From Takakia lepidozioides (lineage: Eukaryota; Streptophyta; Takakiopsida; Takakiales; Takakiaceae): DNA of 64,000 nt. Below the pieces are notes generated by a model. That model had not been told where the DNA came from. It did not search any database and was given only the letters and a program-made list of their open reading frames with translations. Location: the NCBI GenBank assembly GCA_030704615.1, contig CM060731.1, positions 39,310,001 to 39,374,000 of the forward strand. The letters run 5' to 3'. A program made the translations under genes and the position numbers. Below are positions 1 to 11,290 of this stretch, in pieces; positions within the stretch are counted from its first letter, which is position 1; every line of letters starts with the position of its first letter.

Positions 1-154
1 CTCTCCCACTTTTGTAAGCTAGCATGCATTCTACACACTAGCCAACCAACCATGCATCACCATTCCAAACACAATAGGACGCACAATATTTGGAACCCAT
101 TTCTTTTATAACAAATTTTTGTACAATACAAGTTTTTGCAATCGGATTCCTGAG

Positions 155-1612
155 CTAGCTAAACCGGGCTAAGCATGCATTTCCTCCCCCACGCTCCAAG
201 GTTGATGTCCCATCAACGCGTCTTCCGCTTTTGAGGTCGCCCTTCGAAAGCTGCAACCGCCTCGGATGCGTTTCCCATTTCTGAGGCACGTACCCAAGAT
301 GCCTCCACATGATGATAGCCCTTCCATTTGACGAGATACTCTTTTCTCGGTTCCTGAACCTCCTCGACTTAAGTATTGCCTCCACCTCGTACTCAGGTTC
401 ATTTTCATGATCCAACAGCATAGGTGGCGGACGCAACACTTGATGCCGATTCGGACGCGCTTCATCTTTGAAGTAAGGCTTCAAAAGGGAGACATGGAAT
501 ACTGGATGCACCTTGCTGTTTGCCGGCAGCTCCAATTCATACACATCCTCATTCATAACCTTCCGAATGCGAAAGGGTCCCGCATACGGAGGCACGAACT
601 TCGGACTCACTTCCGGAGGTAGTCGGAAATTCTTGATGTTCAACCAGACCTCTGTGCCTGCCTCAAACTTCACTTCCCTCCGCTTCCGATTTGCCTGCCT
701 TTCATACCGTTTCCTAGCTTTGGCAATATTGTACTTTGCGAGCTTCAACAAACGCTCGCGTTCTTCCAGTACCGCCGCTACTGCCGGTTCCTCAACGTCC
801 TGGGCGGCCCAACTTGTCGGCACCAGAGGTGCTTTACCATAGACCAACACAAAAGGGGAAACTCCCGTTGTGGAGTGTTCTGTGTTATTATAACAGAACT
901 CTGCCGCATCTAAGTGTTCCATCCAGTCTGATTGGTCTGCCGACACGTAATTCCGCAAGAATTGCTTCACTACGGAATTCACTCTTTCCGTTTGGCCGTC
1001 CGTCGTAGGTCAGAAGGCGGTGCTCATCTTCAGCCTTGTCCCCATCTTCTTCCAAAGTGCTCTCCAGAATTTACTCGTAAACTTTGGATCGCGGTCCGAG
1101 ACAATATCCTTCGGGACTCCATGATGCTTTAAGACGTGGGCGAAGTAAAGTCGCCCTGTCTCCTGCGCCGTTGCCGTCTCCTTGGTGGGGATGAAATGGC
1201 CCATTTTACTGAACCTATCTACCACCACCATGATTGCATCGAATCCTTTTGACAGCGGCATAGCAGTCATGAAATCCATCGAGACGCTTTCCCAAGTCCC
1301 CTCTGGAATCGGCAAGGGTTGTAACAGCCCCGCTTGCTTTTTGTACTCGCTCCGATTTTGTTGGCATGTGGTGCATGTCTTGATATACTCCTCTGCCTCC
1401 TCCCTCAGTTTGGGCCAGAAATACTCTTTCTTCAAGAGTGCCGCAGTGCGCTTGGCTCCACCGTGGCCCGCAAGCGGGCTATCATGGCATTCTCTCAAGA
1501 GAGTATCCCTGATCCCTCCCTTCGGCACGTAGAGACGCTTTTGCTTATACCGGAGCAGTCCATTTTGCAAGTGGAACTGCGATTTAACCCCCATCCTCAA
1601 GTCCTGCATCAC
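155..1612 (-). pseudogene. Integrase with C-terminal chromodomain (chromovirus)
   Basis: Integrase is read in one frame interrupted by a TGA at 1010-1012. The N-terminal HHCC zinc domain is visible (ECHDSPLAGH ... CTTCQQNR), then a DDE core with SMDFMTAMP and IVSDRDPKF; DGQTERV follows the TGA. The C-terminal part has the YNNTEHSTTG and SPF blocks and the HPVFHVSLLKPY motif that precedes chromodomains. The chromodomain begins EYEVEAILKSRRFR and then slips frame around residues 210-230. In intact relatives the chromodomain guides integration to methylated-histone chromatin. Confidence 0.9.
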
Positions 1613-1781
1613 GGACTTCGCCAGCTCATCCTTCCGGCAAGCCTTCCGGATCTTCTTGGAGTGCCGTCTCGCCCTTGTACACCAACAAGAGCTGCTGCTT
1701 TCTACTTAAAGCATCGGCCACCACATTGTCCCGTCCCGGTTTGTACTGGATATCCACGTCGAACACTACCAAAGTATCTTG

Positions 1782-3413
1782 TCACCTAAGTTGTTTTGGG
1801 GACAACTTGGGCTGCGTGGTAAAATACTTCACCGTGACATTGTCCGTGAACACCTTCACTGGGTTGGAACCAACATAGTGGCGCCAGAGCTCAAGGCAAT
1901 GCACCACCGCCTTCATCTTTTTTTCGTGCGTCGGCCACCGTCGCTCCACTTCATTCAGTTTCTTACTTTCGTAAGCCACTGGACGTCCATCTTGCATAAG
2001 TACACCCCCAATCGCGAAGTCCGATGCATCTGTATGAATCTCAAACGGACGATCGAACTCCGGGATTTTCAAGACTGGAGCTTCCGTCATCCGCTGCTTC
2101 AATTCAGCAAAAGCTTGGCCACAAAATGTGTTCCATACCCAGACTTTGGATTTACACAGAAGGTCCGACAGCGGCCCCGCGATCTTGGCGAAATTTCTCA
2201 CATACTTCCGGTAATAGGAGGCGAGTCCTAGGAAGGATCGCACTCCCGGGACCGAAGTCGGAGGCTCCCAGTCCAAGATCGCCCTCACCTTTCTGTCATC
2301 CATTTTGATCTCATCCTGTGTAATCACATGCCCCAAGAACTCCACTTTTGTGACCCCGAATTCGCACTTTGAAGCTTTGGCATACAGCTTCATTTCTCGC
2401 AATTTTTGGAACACCCTTTTGAGGTGCTCCAGGTGCTCCTCCTTTGTTTTCGAGTACACCAAGATGTCGTCGATGTACACGATCACAAAGTCATCCAACC
2501 ACTCCTGGAAAAGGCTGTTCATCAGCGTGCTAAATGTCGCTGGTGCATTGGTGAGCCCAAAAGGCATCACCAAGAACTCATATGAACCATACCTTGTCCT
2601 GCACGTGGTCTTCTCCTCATCTCCTTCCGCCACCCGAATTTGGTGATAGCCGGAGCGCAAGTCGATCCGGCTGAAATACTTCGCTCCTGCCAACTGATCG
2701 AAGAGGTCGTCGATCCTTGGCAAAGGGTACCGGTTTTTGATAGTCACCTTATTCAGAGCCCTGTAATCGACACACATCCGCAGCGTCCCATCCTTCTTGT
2801 CTGCAAATAGCACCGGGGCTCCGTAAGGTGACTTACTCGGCCGGATGTACCCCTTTGACATTAGATCCTTGAGCTGAGTCTTCAGCTCGACCAACTCTCT
2901 GTGGCTCAACCGGTAGGGCGCCTTGGCAGGCGGTTCCGATCCTGGTATCACCTCAATCTTGTGGTCAACTCCTCTTCGCGGTGGCAAACCGCTTGGTAAT
3001 TCCTCCGGCATCACATCCTGGTATTTCTCCAAAATCCCCTTGATCCAATCTGGGCTCGGCTCCCCATCGCCTTCTCCCTTCACTTCTCTAATGTTAAGCA
3101 AGAACTGGGGTTCGTGTGCCTCCTCCACGGCCCACTCCCTTGCTGACAGAAGGTTTATTCGCCCTCCCACGGATTTGGGCGTTTCCGACACTCATAAGAC
3201 CTCGCCACCATTCCCACATGGCAGCGTGACTACTCTCTTGCGGCCATCTATGACCGCTCCGGATTTGCTCAAAAAGGTCATCCCTAAAATGAGATCTACT
3301 CCATCGATCTCGCAGATGGTGAAGTTCTCACGTCCCTCCCAACTCCCCAGTTGAAGAGGAACATCTATCGCCAACCTTGTCGCCAACTGTGGTTCTCTTT
3401 TGGCAGAACGCAC
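1782..3413 (-). pseudogene. pol: Protease C-terminus, reverse transcriptase and RNase H (chromovirus pol)
   Basis: The frame from 3413 to 3195 holds the end of the protease (LILGMTFLSKSGAVID). After a TGA at 3192-3194 the same frame continues as reverse transcriptase. RT marks include the [10 protein letters not shown] block, the [13 protein letters not shown] block, the catalytic YIDDILVY and FLGHVI. RNase H follows, with [13 protein letters not shown] and the family-typical [22 protein letters not shown]. The frame ends at 1782; sequence to about 1613 still looks coding in another frame and contains the RNase H-integrase linker mark DALSRK. RT makes cDNA and RNase H removes the RNA template. 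Confidence 0.92.
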
Positions 3414-4087
3414 CTCAATAGAGGCCCCACGTCACTTGTCGGGAGTCCCAGCTTTTGTGCCGTTGCCGGTGTCATGAAGGAGTGCGACGCTCCTGTGTCC
3501 ACCAACAACGACACATTAGTTCCGGATATTATCCCATCCACGAACAATAACTGACTCTCTTTTCGTAAGGTGCCAGTTTTCTGATACAACTCACAAGAAA
3601 ATTTGCCTACCTTGCAAGTCCTGGCGACCACCGCTTCCACCAAGCGACTGATGGTATCTTCCGATAGCTCCGTGGTCGCCCGAGTCATGTTCAATTGCTG
3701 GGGCTTCGTGCACTTCTTGGCCATGTGTCCGGGCTCCCCGCAATTGAAACACACTCCATCAAAGGTCGCCTTCTGTCCGCCATAAGCCGCTCCACCCGCT
3801 TTTCCTTTCGGAGCACCGGGTGCCGCCTTGACGTGTGAAGGCCCTCCCTTCGATTTGCACGTGCCATTATCGCCGCGTGGCCTATCCCACTTCTTTTCCG
3901 GTCGGAAGGAGTCACCTTCCCGCCGAATCTTCTTGTGGTTCAGCTCCGTACGGCCTTGTCTTTCACCCCTAGGGACATCCGAGAAACATTCAGCCCTCTC
4001 AATTGCCTCGTTCAAAGTCTTGGGTGGCTTCTCCTCCAACTTCCGCCTGGCCCATGGGGCCAGTCCCGCCACAAAGTTGAAGACCAT
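3365..4087 (-). pseudogene. Gag C-terminus with CCHC zinc knuckle, plus start of aspartic protease
   Basis: Starting from capsid C-terminal sequence (FNFVAGLAPW), this frame carries a basic linker, one CCHC zinc knuckle (CFNCGEPGHMAKKC) that would bind RNA, and then the retropepsin active-site motif LLVDTGASHSFM. It is lost after the protease flap region; the protease continues in the frame ending at 3192. The frame break here and the one near 4145 disrupt the gag-pol polyprotein. Confidence 0.85.
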
Positions 4088-4824
4088 TTATGGTTCTGCC
4101 ATGTCCGCGACTTCGAGCAACAGCACATTGAAAGCCTGGACGTACCCCGAATGTCATCTGTTTGCTTCAAATTCCTCATCTTGTCCCGGGCAAGCCAGGA
4201 CGCGTTGAGGGGCACAAACTGTCTCTTCAACAATTCCTTGAACCCACTCCAGTTCAAGGTTTCCGGACTTGGACCTCGGTCGTGAAGGCGTTTCTGCCAC
4301 CATTGTTGAGCATAGCCCCTCAAATAGGTGGGAGCCACTTCCACGCGATCCTCGTCACTCAACTTGGCCGCCCGGAAGTACTGCTCCAGCTCCAAGAACC
4401 AGGTGTTGAGTGTCTTCTGATTTTGGACGCCCTCGAATGTGCCGGGTTCCTTAGGCTTCACCTTAAACTTTGCCTTAGTGGAAGTGGCATTAGCCGCCTT
4501 CAGCACGTCTTTCAACGTCCCGCCAAACTGCGCCAACAACCCTTCCCAAAAGGCTGCCGGCATGGGAGACATCTCTTGGTTTGTCGGAGCTCTCAAGGAT
4601 TCCTCGGGCTCCGACTCCTCGGATTCCTCCCGCTCTTGGGCGGCCTCGTTTTCGGAAACAAGCATCGCTTCCTCAAACGGCTGCCTCGGTGACACGCCGC
4701 CCCCATCGGGCTCACCGGGATCATCATCTTTTGGGCCGTTCCGCTTTCGCTTCGGCTTGCCCGACCCCATGATGAGGCCAATCCCAAGGACGAACGCGTA
4801 CTGAACTCTAAGCTCTGATACCAA
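4012..4824 (-). pseudogene. gag: Gag, N-terminal and capsid part (chromovirus)
   Basis: The frame shows an acidic, Ser/Glu-rich N-terminus followed by a retrotransposon gag domain at roughly residues 110-210. Visible family marks are PGTFEG, a TWFLELEQYF block, YLRGYAQQWWQ and a later FKELLKRQFVP. The first possible start overlaps the primer-binding site; the methionine near 4770 (MGSGKPKRKR) is a more plausible start. Near 4145 the capsid frame is lost and its continuation is found in another frame, followed by a stop just before 4087. The protein would form the virus-like particle core. Confidence 0.85.
4812..4823 (-). promoter_or_regulatory. Primer-binding site, initiator tRNA-Met type
   Basis: The minus strand reads TGGTATCAGAGC, the standard primer-binding site of plant Ty3/gypsy and copia elements, complementary to the 3' end of initiator tRNA-Met. 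It is two bases from the LTR end, which fixes the LTR border and the direction of the element. Confidence 0.9.
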
Positions 4825-4825
4825 G

Positions 4826-5544
4826 TGTCGCGCACCTCACTTCGGTAAACTCCCCTTCAAGTCATAGTTACTCGCTTTGATGCGCGCGCCTGACTCCCAA
4901 CCTGGCTGCCGGGCCAACTTGGAGCTTCGGCTGCTCACCGGGACATAACGGTCCCCTTTCGCTTCCCTCTAAAACCCTCCACCTAATTGGGACTAGGAGA
5001 ATTCCCTTTGGTAGATGGCAGTCCGGAACAGCTCCCCACTCTTTGGTCGCTTTCCGGCTCGCTCGCTTAATTTTTGGTCACTAACGGGCTTGCACCGTTC
5101 TCGGGGTTACTACTCCCTATATATACTTCTGTAGCTGTCCGCGGGGGTTTCACAACCAGCCATGCCATTTTATGGCGAACCACCACGAAGACCCTCGATT
5201 CCCGGTGGTGAGTCGCGGTGAGTTTTGGCCCGCTCACCACGGCCCCTATGGACCGTGATGAGTCCCAAGACTCCCCACGACTCCCACCACGAGGTCTCCG
5301 CCCCCATGGTGAGTCCTATGCCACCCCCACTAAGTCCCACTAAGCTACCACCACCCCTTGTGGAGCCACCCCCACCGCAACCCGGTGTGCGGGGCTCCAC
5401 CTAGTGAGCGCCTCCGCCTCCTTGAGTGCCTTGGGCACTCAAGGGTGCTTCAGCCCCCGTACCTATCGCTGCTACTGCCCCCACCACAGAGGCAGCCCCT
5501 CTTGTGTCCCGACCTCCCTGCCCTCAAGGCAAAGGGCCGCGACA
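4826..5544 (-). repeat. 5' LTR of the chromovirus (719 bp)
   Basis: The segment is bounded by the inverted heptamers TGTCGCG (4826-4832) and CGCGACA (5538-5544), the usual TG...CA type of LTR ends. It lies two bases from the tRNA primer-binding site. A TATATATA stretch at 5118-5125 is well placed for an RNA polymerase II promoter reading leftward into gag. The second LTR is not visible, so the borders rest on the inverted ends and the primer-binding site. Confidence 0.8.
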
Positions 5545-5940
5545 ACATGTAACTGGATCCGATCTTACCAATTCAACAACGTGTTTACTTTCCAAATTTT
5601 GGAATTCCCAAATTTTTATGATTGAGTGAATGGATGGTTTGCAGTAAAGATGGTCATTTACTTTCTGCACTTGTAAATGTGACAAAGAAAGTTGGTGGTC
5701 CTAGTTGTCGAATCATTGCAAAGGCCTCTTTTCGGAGACGAGCCAAATAATCTGGCGATGTTCGTAATCTTTCCAAATCCCTATAGCCTAGATCCGAATG
5801 TAATAATTTATCTAAATTTGGTTTTTCAGTAAGCTCGTCCGCTTTCAATTATCTACCAAGAAGTTTACCTTTACGAATACGAATCCATGAAGATGATGTA
5901 ACACCATGAATTAATACTTTGATAGCTTTAAAAAAAAAAA
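5545..5940 (-). pseudogene. Helitron N-terminal (Rep-like) domain fragment
   Basis: The minus strand from about 5935 to 5560 encodes a block typical of Helitron_like_N proteins: IRKGKLLGR, one in-frame stop, then SDLGYRDLERLRTSPDY and the signature AMIRQLGPPTFFVTFTSAES followed by KWPSLLQTI. This part precedes the HUH/Rep catalytic region of rolling-circle Helitrons. Only about 120 residues remain. The fragment runs up to the end of the chromovirus LTR, so the retrotransposon either inserted into it or was joined to it. Confidence 0.75.
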
Positions 5941-5947
5941 TTGGAAT

Positions 5948-6313
5948 ATGTCTCTTTACATCACCTCGCCTTCCACTCCACACTTCAAACGAGTGTGTGC
6001 CACATGTGGCCTCGAGGACATAGCACGTCAGGATGACGGCTTGTTCTTTTGTAATGCTTGCAAAATAACAAGTCACTGTGCCCTTCATGTTTGTATAGCT
6101 GGTAGCATTCAGGGTGTGGATGGAATTGTGCAGGTGTATGTCAATTCAGATTGGGTGGAGGCCATAGTGGGCATGACCGAGGAAGATCTGAAAAATGCTC
6201 ATAGAACAAACAGGTTTTCCATTATCAAGGCGTTCTCTAGCGTGTGTCATGTGGGATGGTTTTCTTTGAACCCTGTGGGGGATTTGGTTGGATTCGAAGA
6301 ACATGCAGCATAG
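5948..6313 (+). CDS. Possible RPA C-terminal OB-fold/zinc-ribbon fragment
   Basis: A 121-residue frame contains C-x2-C (CATCG) and C-x2-C (CNAC) about 15 residues apart, with DGLFF between them, then beta-strand-like sequence (GIVQVYVNSDWVEAIVG). This resembles the zinc-ribbon OB fold at the C-terminus of replication protein A large subunits. Plant Helitrons often carry RPA-like genes, and this piece lies between two Helitron fragments. The match is by pattern only. It has no clear start context and may be a last exon or a fossil. Confidence 0.35.
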   Translation: MSLYITSPSTPHFKRVCATCGLEDIARQDDGLFFCNACKITSHCALHVCIAGSIQGVDGIVQVYVNSDWVEAIVGMTEEDLKNAHRTNRFSIIKAFSSVCHVGWFSLNPVGDLVGFEEHAA

Positions 6314-6977
6314 TTTTTTTGCTGCATTCAAGTGCATGCTAGACTAGAGGGCTGCTTTCAGGTGTATCAGGCTTTACAATAGTTTAGTGTATGCTCGGAT
6401 TTCCTCGGATTAACTTGGACTTCCTACATCTATAGGCTATTTGGTTTCATGGTGCTGCTTCATATGTGAAGCATTTTTCCTGAGCATCTCTACTTAGTCA
6501 AAGTAGTTCTTACCATGACAATATAGCCCACACAGCATGATTGGATTTTGATAATCCATTTTTGTGAGTTGTGTGTGGTTTATGGTTGCAATATATGAGT
6601 ACTTTGACAATATTGTGCTATTCTTGTGTGTTCTTTCAGTTTTACAGACTTCAGCCTTTCAATTTACAGCTACATTTTCAGCCAGTCCCTCAGTTAATCA
6701 GCCAGTCTCTCACTTAATTTTTCCATTCAGATTTATCTACTACAATATTTATGAAATTTAATTCATCCAAACATATAATTTACTATTACTATTGTTCAAC
6801 AACTCTTTATTCAACGTTCATTGCTTTGTACATTGTTTGTTTGTGTTCTTATAAGATTTTCAAAATCTATCTAATCTGGCCAACCTCCATTAATATTATT
6901 TTCTGTTATAATACAACTTGAACCTTAATTCAGTTTTTTTACAACCTTATTTTTATATCTAATTTACTCTCTTAATA

Positions 6978-7500
6978 ATGGATACAGAGATAGACTTAAT
7001 ATTACAATCTCAGGATTTGCATCGTGTACACGATTACCATTATGTTGTTGGAGACTGTTTATTTGATTCGGTTGCTTATTTGCTGCATTATGAAATATCA
7101 TCTACAGATCTCCGTCGTCAAACCATGAAACATTTTCTGCAAACTTTACAATTGTCCACTGATAAGGTGGCCGAAATGATTCAAATCCACTTTTCTTCGG
7201 ACGACCTCTATGAGTTACATGGTGTTCGCACAATTGATGAATTTGTTTAACAAATGTCTCAAAGTGTTGTTTGTGGAGGTTTAGAAGGTGATAATCGTGC
7301 CATTTTTTGTTTAGCAAATTATTTACAAAGACCCATTTGGTTATGGTCTCGAGTAAATAAAAGAATAATGTTTTCTGTGGGTGATCAATTTGTTGCGCAT
7401 ACCCCTCTCCAACTACTTTATGACGATAGACACGCTACGAAGATGGACATTTTGAACCTATTATTTTTAAAAGAACTCATTGCACTTCAAATGTTATGCC
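6978..7500 (+). pseudogene. OTU-type cysteine protease domain of a Helitron
   Basis: The first frame (6978-7250) has GDCLFDSVAYLL, the OTU-family block with the catalytic Asp and Cys. After a TAA the same frame continues at 7254 with GGLEGDNRAIFCLANYLQRP, the conserved central OTU region, and then the LQLLYDD strand. The expected C-terminal histidine block (HFEPI type) is found only in a shifted frame near 7470. OTU domains are frequent in Helitron2/Helentron-type proteins, which fits the DUF6570 and Helitron_like_N sequence just downstream. Base composition is much more AT-rich than the flanking chromovirus. Confidence 0.7.
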
Positions 7501-7762
7501 GTTGCTTTCGATTTCGAATTCTCAGTTGCTTTCGATTTCGGGATTTGCAACATCGGTACAACCTTCTTTGATATCACAACATGTCACTAAAAAAATATGT
7601 CAACAACAAAATGATATTATGAACAACACCAATGTAACCCCGAAAACACCTCGTTTTCAATGGCTACCAACTCATGATGAACACATGTTCAATTAGATGG
7701 TCGAGTTTCCGTCGTCCACTCTCAAAGACATAGCGTAGATCTTCTCCCGTCATTATGCAACT

Positions 7763-8926
7763 TTGAATCTCACATTTACTCAAATTTATTCTCATTTGCG
7801 ACGAATTAATAATGAAAGAAAGTATATCGCAAAACAAAATACACCGCAAATTGATTCTCCCATTGCTCCTGAAAGTTCAGTCCAACCAATACCTCTTCAT
7901 TCATTGCATCATTCCAACAATAATCCCATTGAAATTCATGTCAACTCTGCTCATCGCAGTAAATACATAGAAAAATTGTCTGATACACCGGTGCATCCAT
8001 GTATGTGTTGTCATTGACTATGTTTTAAAAAACAAATTGTTACACCGACAAAAAAATTGTTAAAAAAATTAGCCGTGTATATTCCTATTGTAACAACGGA
8101 ACAAAATCATGGACAAATGTTTATATGTCGAAGTTGTAAATTAATATTTGTCCACGATAAATCTCCTAAATATGTAGTTCATAACATAATTCATTTAAAT
8201 GCTCCTATTAATAATGTTCAAAACCTCAAAGCGTTTGAGGAAATATTAATTGCACCACGTATGGCATTTGCCCAAATATATCAATTGCAAGGTTATGGCC
8301 AATATGGTATACGTGGTAGCATTATGAACGTTCCATCAAATGTTAACAATACACAATCAGTTTTACCTCGCATGTTGAATGACGATACCATTGGAGTACT
8401 TTTAAAACGTCGTCTGGAATATAAATCTCCATATTTATCAGGAACTATTCGTCCCAATTTTATTATGTTGGCTTTACATGATCTTGTTACTACTCTATTA
8501 TACATAGAAGCTAATGTTACCATTCGACCACAATGGTTAGGATTATTTGCACTGTCCCATCAAACAGAACAAAATTATATAAATATCGATGAACCATTAG
8601 AAGAATTTAATGAAATATCTCAAGATGAGTTTGAGGAAGTTGTCGAAAATACTACTAGCGATACTCTGGTATAAAATATCCTCACTTCAGAGCAAATACA
8701 AGTATTTCATGATGGTCTATTAACAGTAGCTCATTCTCAAGACTTTAAACCATTGGGTCTTTTCCAAGATACTCATAGTGAAGAATTGAATTTTCCTACT
8801 TTGTTTTTTGGACATCCTCGATCAAACACTGGTTCATTGTCTTATCAAGCCATTGCATAATGGGAACTATTACATAAAGATCATGATTTCGCGATTGAAA
8901 ATAAAAAGAGATCATTACCTAGGTAG
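7763..8926 (+). pseudogene. Helitron DUF6570 region and start of Helitron_like_N
   Basis: Three blocks follow one another with stops between them. 7763-8017 ends in a CxxC (PCMCCH). 8057-8674 contains a second CxxC (FICRSCK), then EILIAPRMAFAQIYQL and RGSIMNVPSNVNNTQSVLPR, the hallmark of the DUF6570 region of Helitron helicases. 8675-8926 continues with SEELNFPTLFFGHPR, a stop, and WELLHKDHDFA, the entry to the Helitron_like_N domain. The Rep catalytic and PIF1 helicase parts are absent; the sequence changes abruptly at about 8927. It is a truncated fossil of a rolling-circle transposon. Confidence 0.78.
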
Positions 8927-9855
8927 CTATGTCATGTCCTCCATGGGCTGTGTGGGCATTATACACTTGCTGCAAAGCGGCACATGTGTCATCATCCAAA
9001 ACAGGAGCGAAAATGGTACAAGGGAATTTGACCAGCCGCACGTCACCGCTCTGAGTTGCCCCAATGTTTTTGAAAAGTGCATATGTAGCACCTCCCCTAT
9101 GAAACTGCTGGACTAACCGCTCATATTCTGCATGGAATGCTGGCAGAAAAATGACCTTCATACACTCAAACAATACCATTACTACTCCATAATAAATTTA
9201 AAATAATATAACAAAGAAAAGACCAAAAACAAACAAATGGTAAGAGACTTACAATCTGAACATCCAGCTGAGAAGGTTCATCCGCCACTGTCAGCTCGAA
9301 ATGTTGTTCCACATGACCACATACTCCTATAACCACCACAATAATAGTGGCGGTAGCAAACTTTTCATAGATTTTTTTTGAGAAAGCACTTATGGTGTCT
9401 TTGCAAAAGAAGTTGAGTATTGGAGGGCTCTGAAATGGTGCTATGACCTGCACAAGGGTGGCGGAGGTAATCTTCAAACAGTACATCAAATCATCTCTCT
9501 CGAACTTAAGCTTAGGACGCACGGAGAAATTCTCCAAGCGCACATAAGCGCATTTGCAGAACTTCTCTGAGTGTGTTTGGACCAATGACCCGGACACAGT
9601 AACACTGACCGTTGTGAAACCAAGCCTGTCTGTGAGATCACAATGCAAATATGACCATGTGCTGGGAGACTCCTGAATAGAGGGCTTGTTCACATTGCCA
9701 TACCTACTCAGTATAAGACCCTCAAAAGCTGTATCTCGGACTGTAAGATCTAGGTCGTCTACACACAGCAGAGGGCGTTCTCGCTTCACTGAACCTGCTA
9801 TAGCTTCAAACTTAAAGAGACCAGGTAGCTGAGAATGAAGGAAGAGGGAGAACAA
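8919..9855 (-). CDS. Unrecognised intron-containing gene, possibly OB-fold (RPA-like)
   Basis: Two open blocks on the minus strand join well. The first exon is 9255-9855, read to the donor GTAAGT. The second frame (9179-8919) is entered after an AG inside its first ten codons, in phase. The product would be about 280 residues. Blocks such as LGFTTVSVTVSG, CAYVRLENFSV and YCLKITSATLVQVIAPF are rich in beta strand and loosely recall RPA OB folds, but I see no decisive motif. The gene abuts the truncated Helitron, so capture by that element is possible. The start and the 3' end are uncertain. Confidence 0.35.
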
Positions 9856-10303
9856 GAAGAAAGCAAGTGAGGTTGAGAGAAAGAGAAGTGCACCTTTATA
9901 CTATGGAGTCGTGCTCTTCTTGTGTTCTTCTTTGATGATGAGTAGTTATGAATGTGGCAGAGGAAGGGAGACACATCGCCGTCGTTGCAGCAGACCAAAG
10001 TGGCAGAGGTTGAAAGTGTTCGAGTTGACTCTAAGTGCGTCGTGCGCCGTAGAAGTCATAAATGAAGAAGAGAATGAAAGAGATTTTTTTTATAAAAATA
10101 AATTATAAATATTAAAAAATAAATAAAAAATAAAATTCTAAGTCCTAAACTTTGCGACATGTGTCCTTTCATCCAAAACTGAATGAAAAACAGTCATTTT
10201 CGTTTGTTTTTGGGTCACTCTGCCACCCTTTTATATTTCATCCCCCTCCGTGGCCACCTTATCATCCTCCTCCGTCGCCACCTTTTTCATTTTACTTGAA
10301 CTT

Positions 10304-10770
10304 TTCAATTAAAGGCACTACTTTCTGCAAAAGCCAATAGCAAAAGTTCGTACCCAAAACCTTCGCAATTGTTAATCAGTGCTCTATACCACCAAATCCA
10401 AGCCAATTATTGAAAATAGTTGCGCACTACAATATATATATTATAAATTTTGTTCCACTAGTTTTAATCTCTGTTTTGCTCTTTGGTACACATAGTTGGG
10501 CTTTTTTCCCTTGCCCATTTGTTGCTACCTTCTTCATTTTAAGTTAACTTTTCCATCCAAGGCACTACTTTCTGCAAAAGTGAAAAGTACAGGTTCGATC
10601 CCACAACCTTTGCCATCCTACACCATCAAGTCCATACCAATTATTAAGTATCACTTACTACTACAATCTTTATATTGTAAGATATGATCGAGTAGTTTCA
10701 TATTAAATTCTGTTTTACGCTATGGTACTCATACTTGGACTTTTTTCCCTTCCCCATTTTACAGGTCATC
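10304..10770 (-). repeat. Two tandem copies of a tRNA-derived SINE-like repeat
   Basis: Two related units about 247 bp apart begin with GGCACTACTTTCTGCAAAAG (10314 and 10561) and end with a 'ttggrcttttttccctt-cccattt' block. Read on the minus strand, the first unit has an A-box-like TGGTATAGAGCACT (about 10378-10395) and a B-box-like GGTTTTGGGTACGAAC (about 10345-10361). The second keeps a B-box (GGTTGTGGGATCGAACC). This is the internal pol III promoter layout of tRNA-derived SINEs. Confidence 0.5.
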
Positions 10771-10779
10771 TTTATTTAA

Positions 10780-11290
10780 CGCAGCTCCAATATCTCCAAG
10801 CTTTGGGTGTATGCACTTCATCATTCCGCTTCAGTGACTGATATACCACCAAGATAATTATATAATATTTTAAAATATATAACTATAAATTACACCTCCA
10901 ATGTACAATGTCTAGCCTAATCTCTTAAACTTTGCCATGACATTGACATTTATTGCACCTCTTTTAGTGCTTTTATGGTTGCATTTAACATCATATTCAT
11001 TACATTAAAAATTTAGTATCACATATATTGGTAACTAGTGGAGGTACATCTTCAACATTCGGGTGTTTTCTGGTGTAGGTACATCAGGATCGCCACTCTT
11101 TTCAGCACTTATGCGTGGTCTCCTCTTGAGGGAGGAACCAATAAAAACTATGTGGACGTATACTCTATAGTTTTTCAGTTTGTTTGTAATACTTAGAATT
11201 CTTGTATTATCAGGTACGCAATAAATATTTTCAATTAAAAAATCACAAAGATGTGACAGATCTCTATTATATAACAGCCTTATTAAATGC
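10780..11290. other. AT-rich intergenic sequence, no supported gene
   Basis: Low-complexity AT-rich sequence with short frames only. I see no domain, RNA gene or terminal repeat here. Confidence 0.5.

Larger units (their letters stand above)
1..5544 (-). mobile_element. Ty3/gypsy chromovirus-type LTR retrotransposon, degenerate, 3' LTR not in window
   Basis: Read on the minus strand, the order is 5' LTR (4826-5544), primer-binding site (4812-4823), gag, zinc knuckle, aspartic protease, reverse transcriptase, RNase H, integrase and chromodomain. This order and the chromodomain define a Ty3/gypsy chromovirus. The coding region has at least two in-frame TGA stops (3192-3194 and 1010-1012) and several frame changes, so this copy is unlikely to be autonomous. 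The 154 bases left of the last frame show no copy of the LTR, so the 3' LTR lies outside the window or is lost. The right edge of the 5' LTR directly abuts a Helitron-derived sequence. Confidence 0.93.

Noticed and set aside
1-154. 3' LTR of the chromovirus at the left edge
   Set aside because: Neither the TGTCGCG nor the CGCGACA end, nor interior LTR sequence, occurs here; it must lie outside the window if present.
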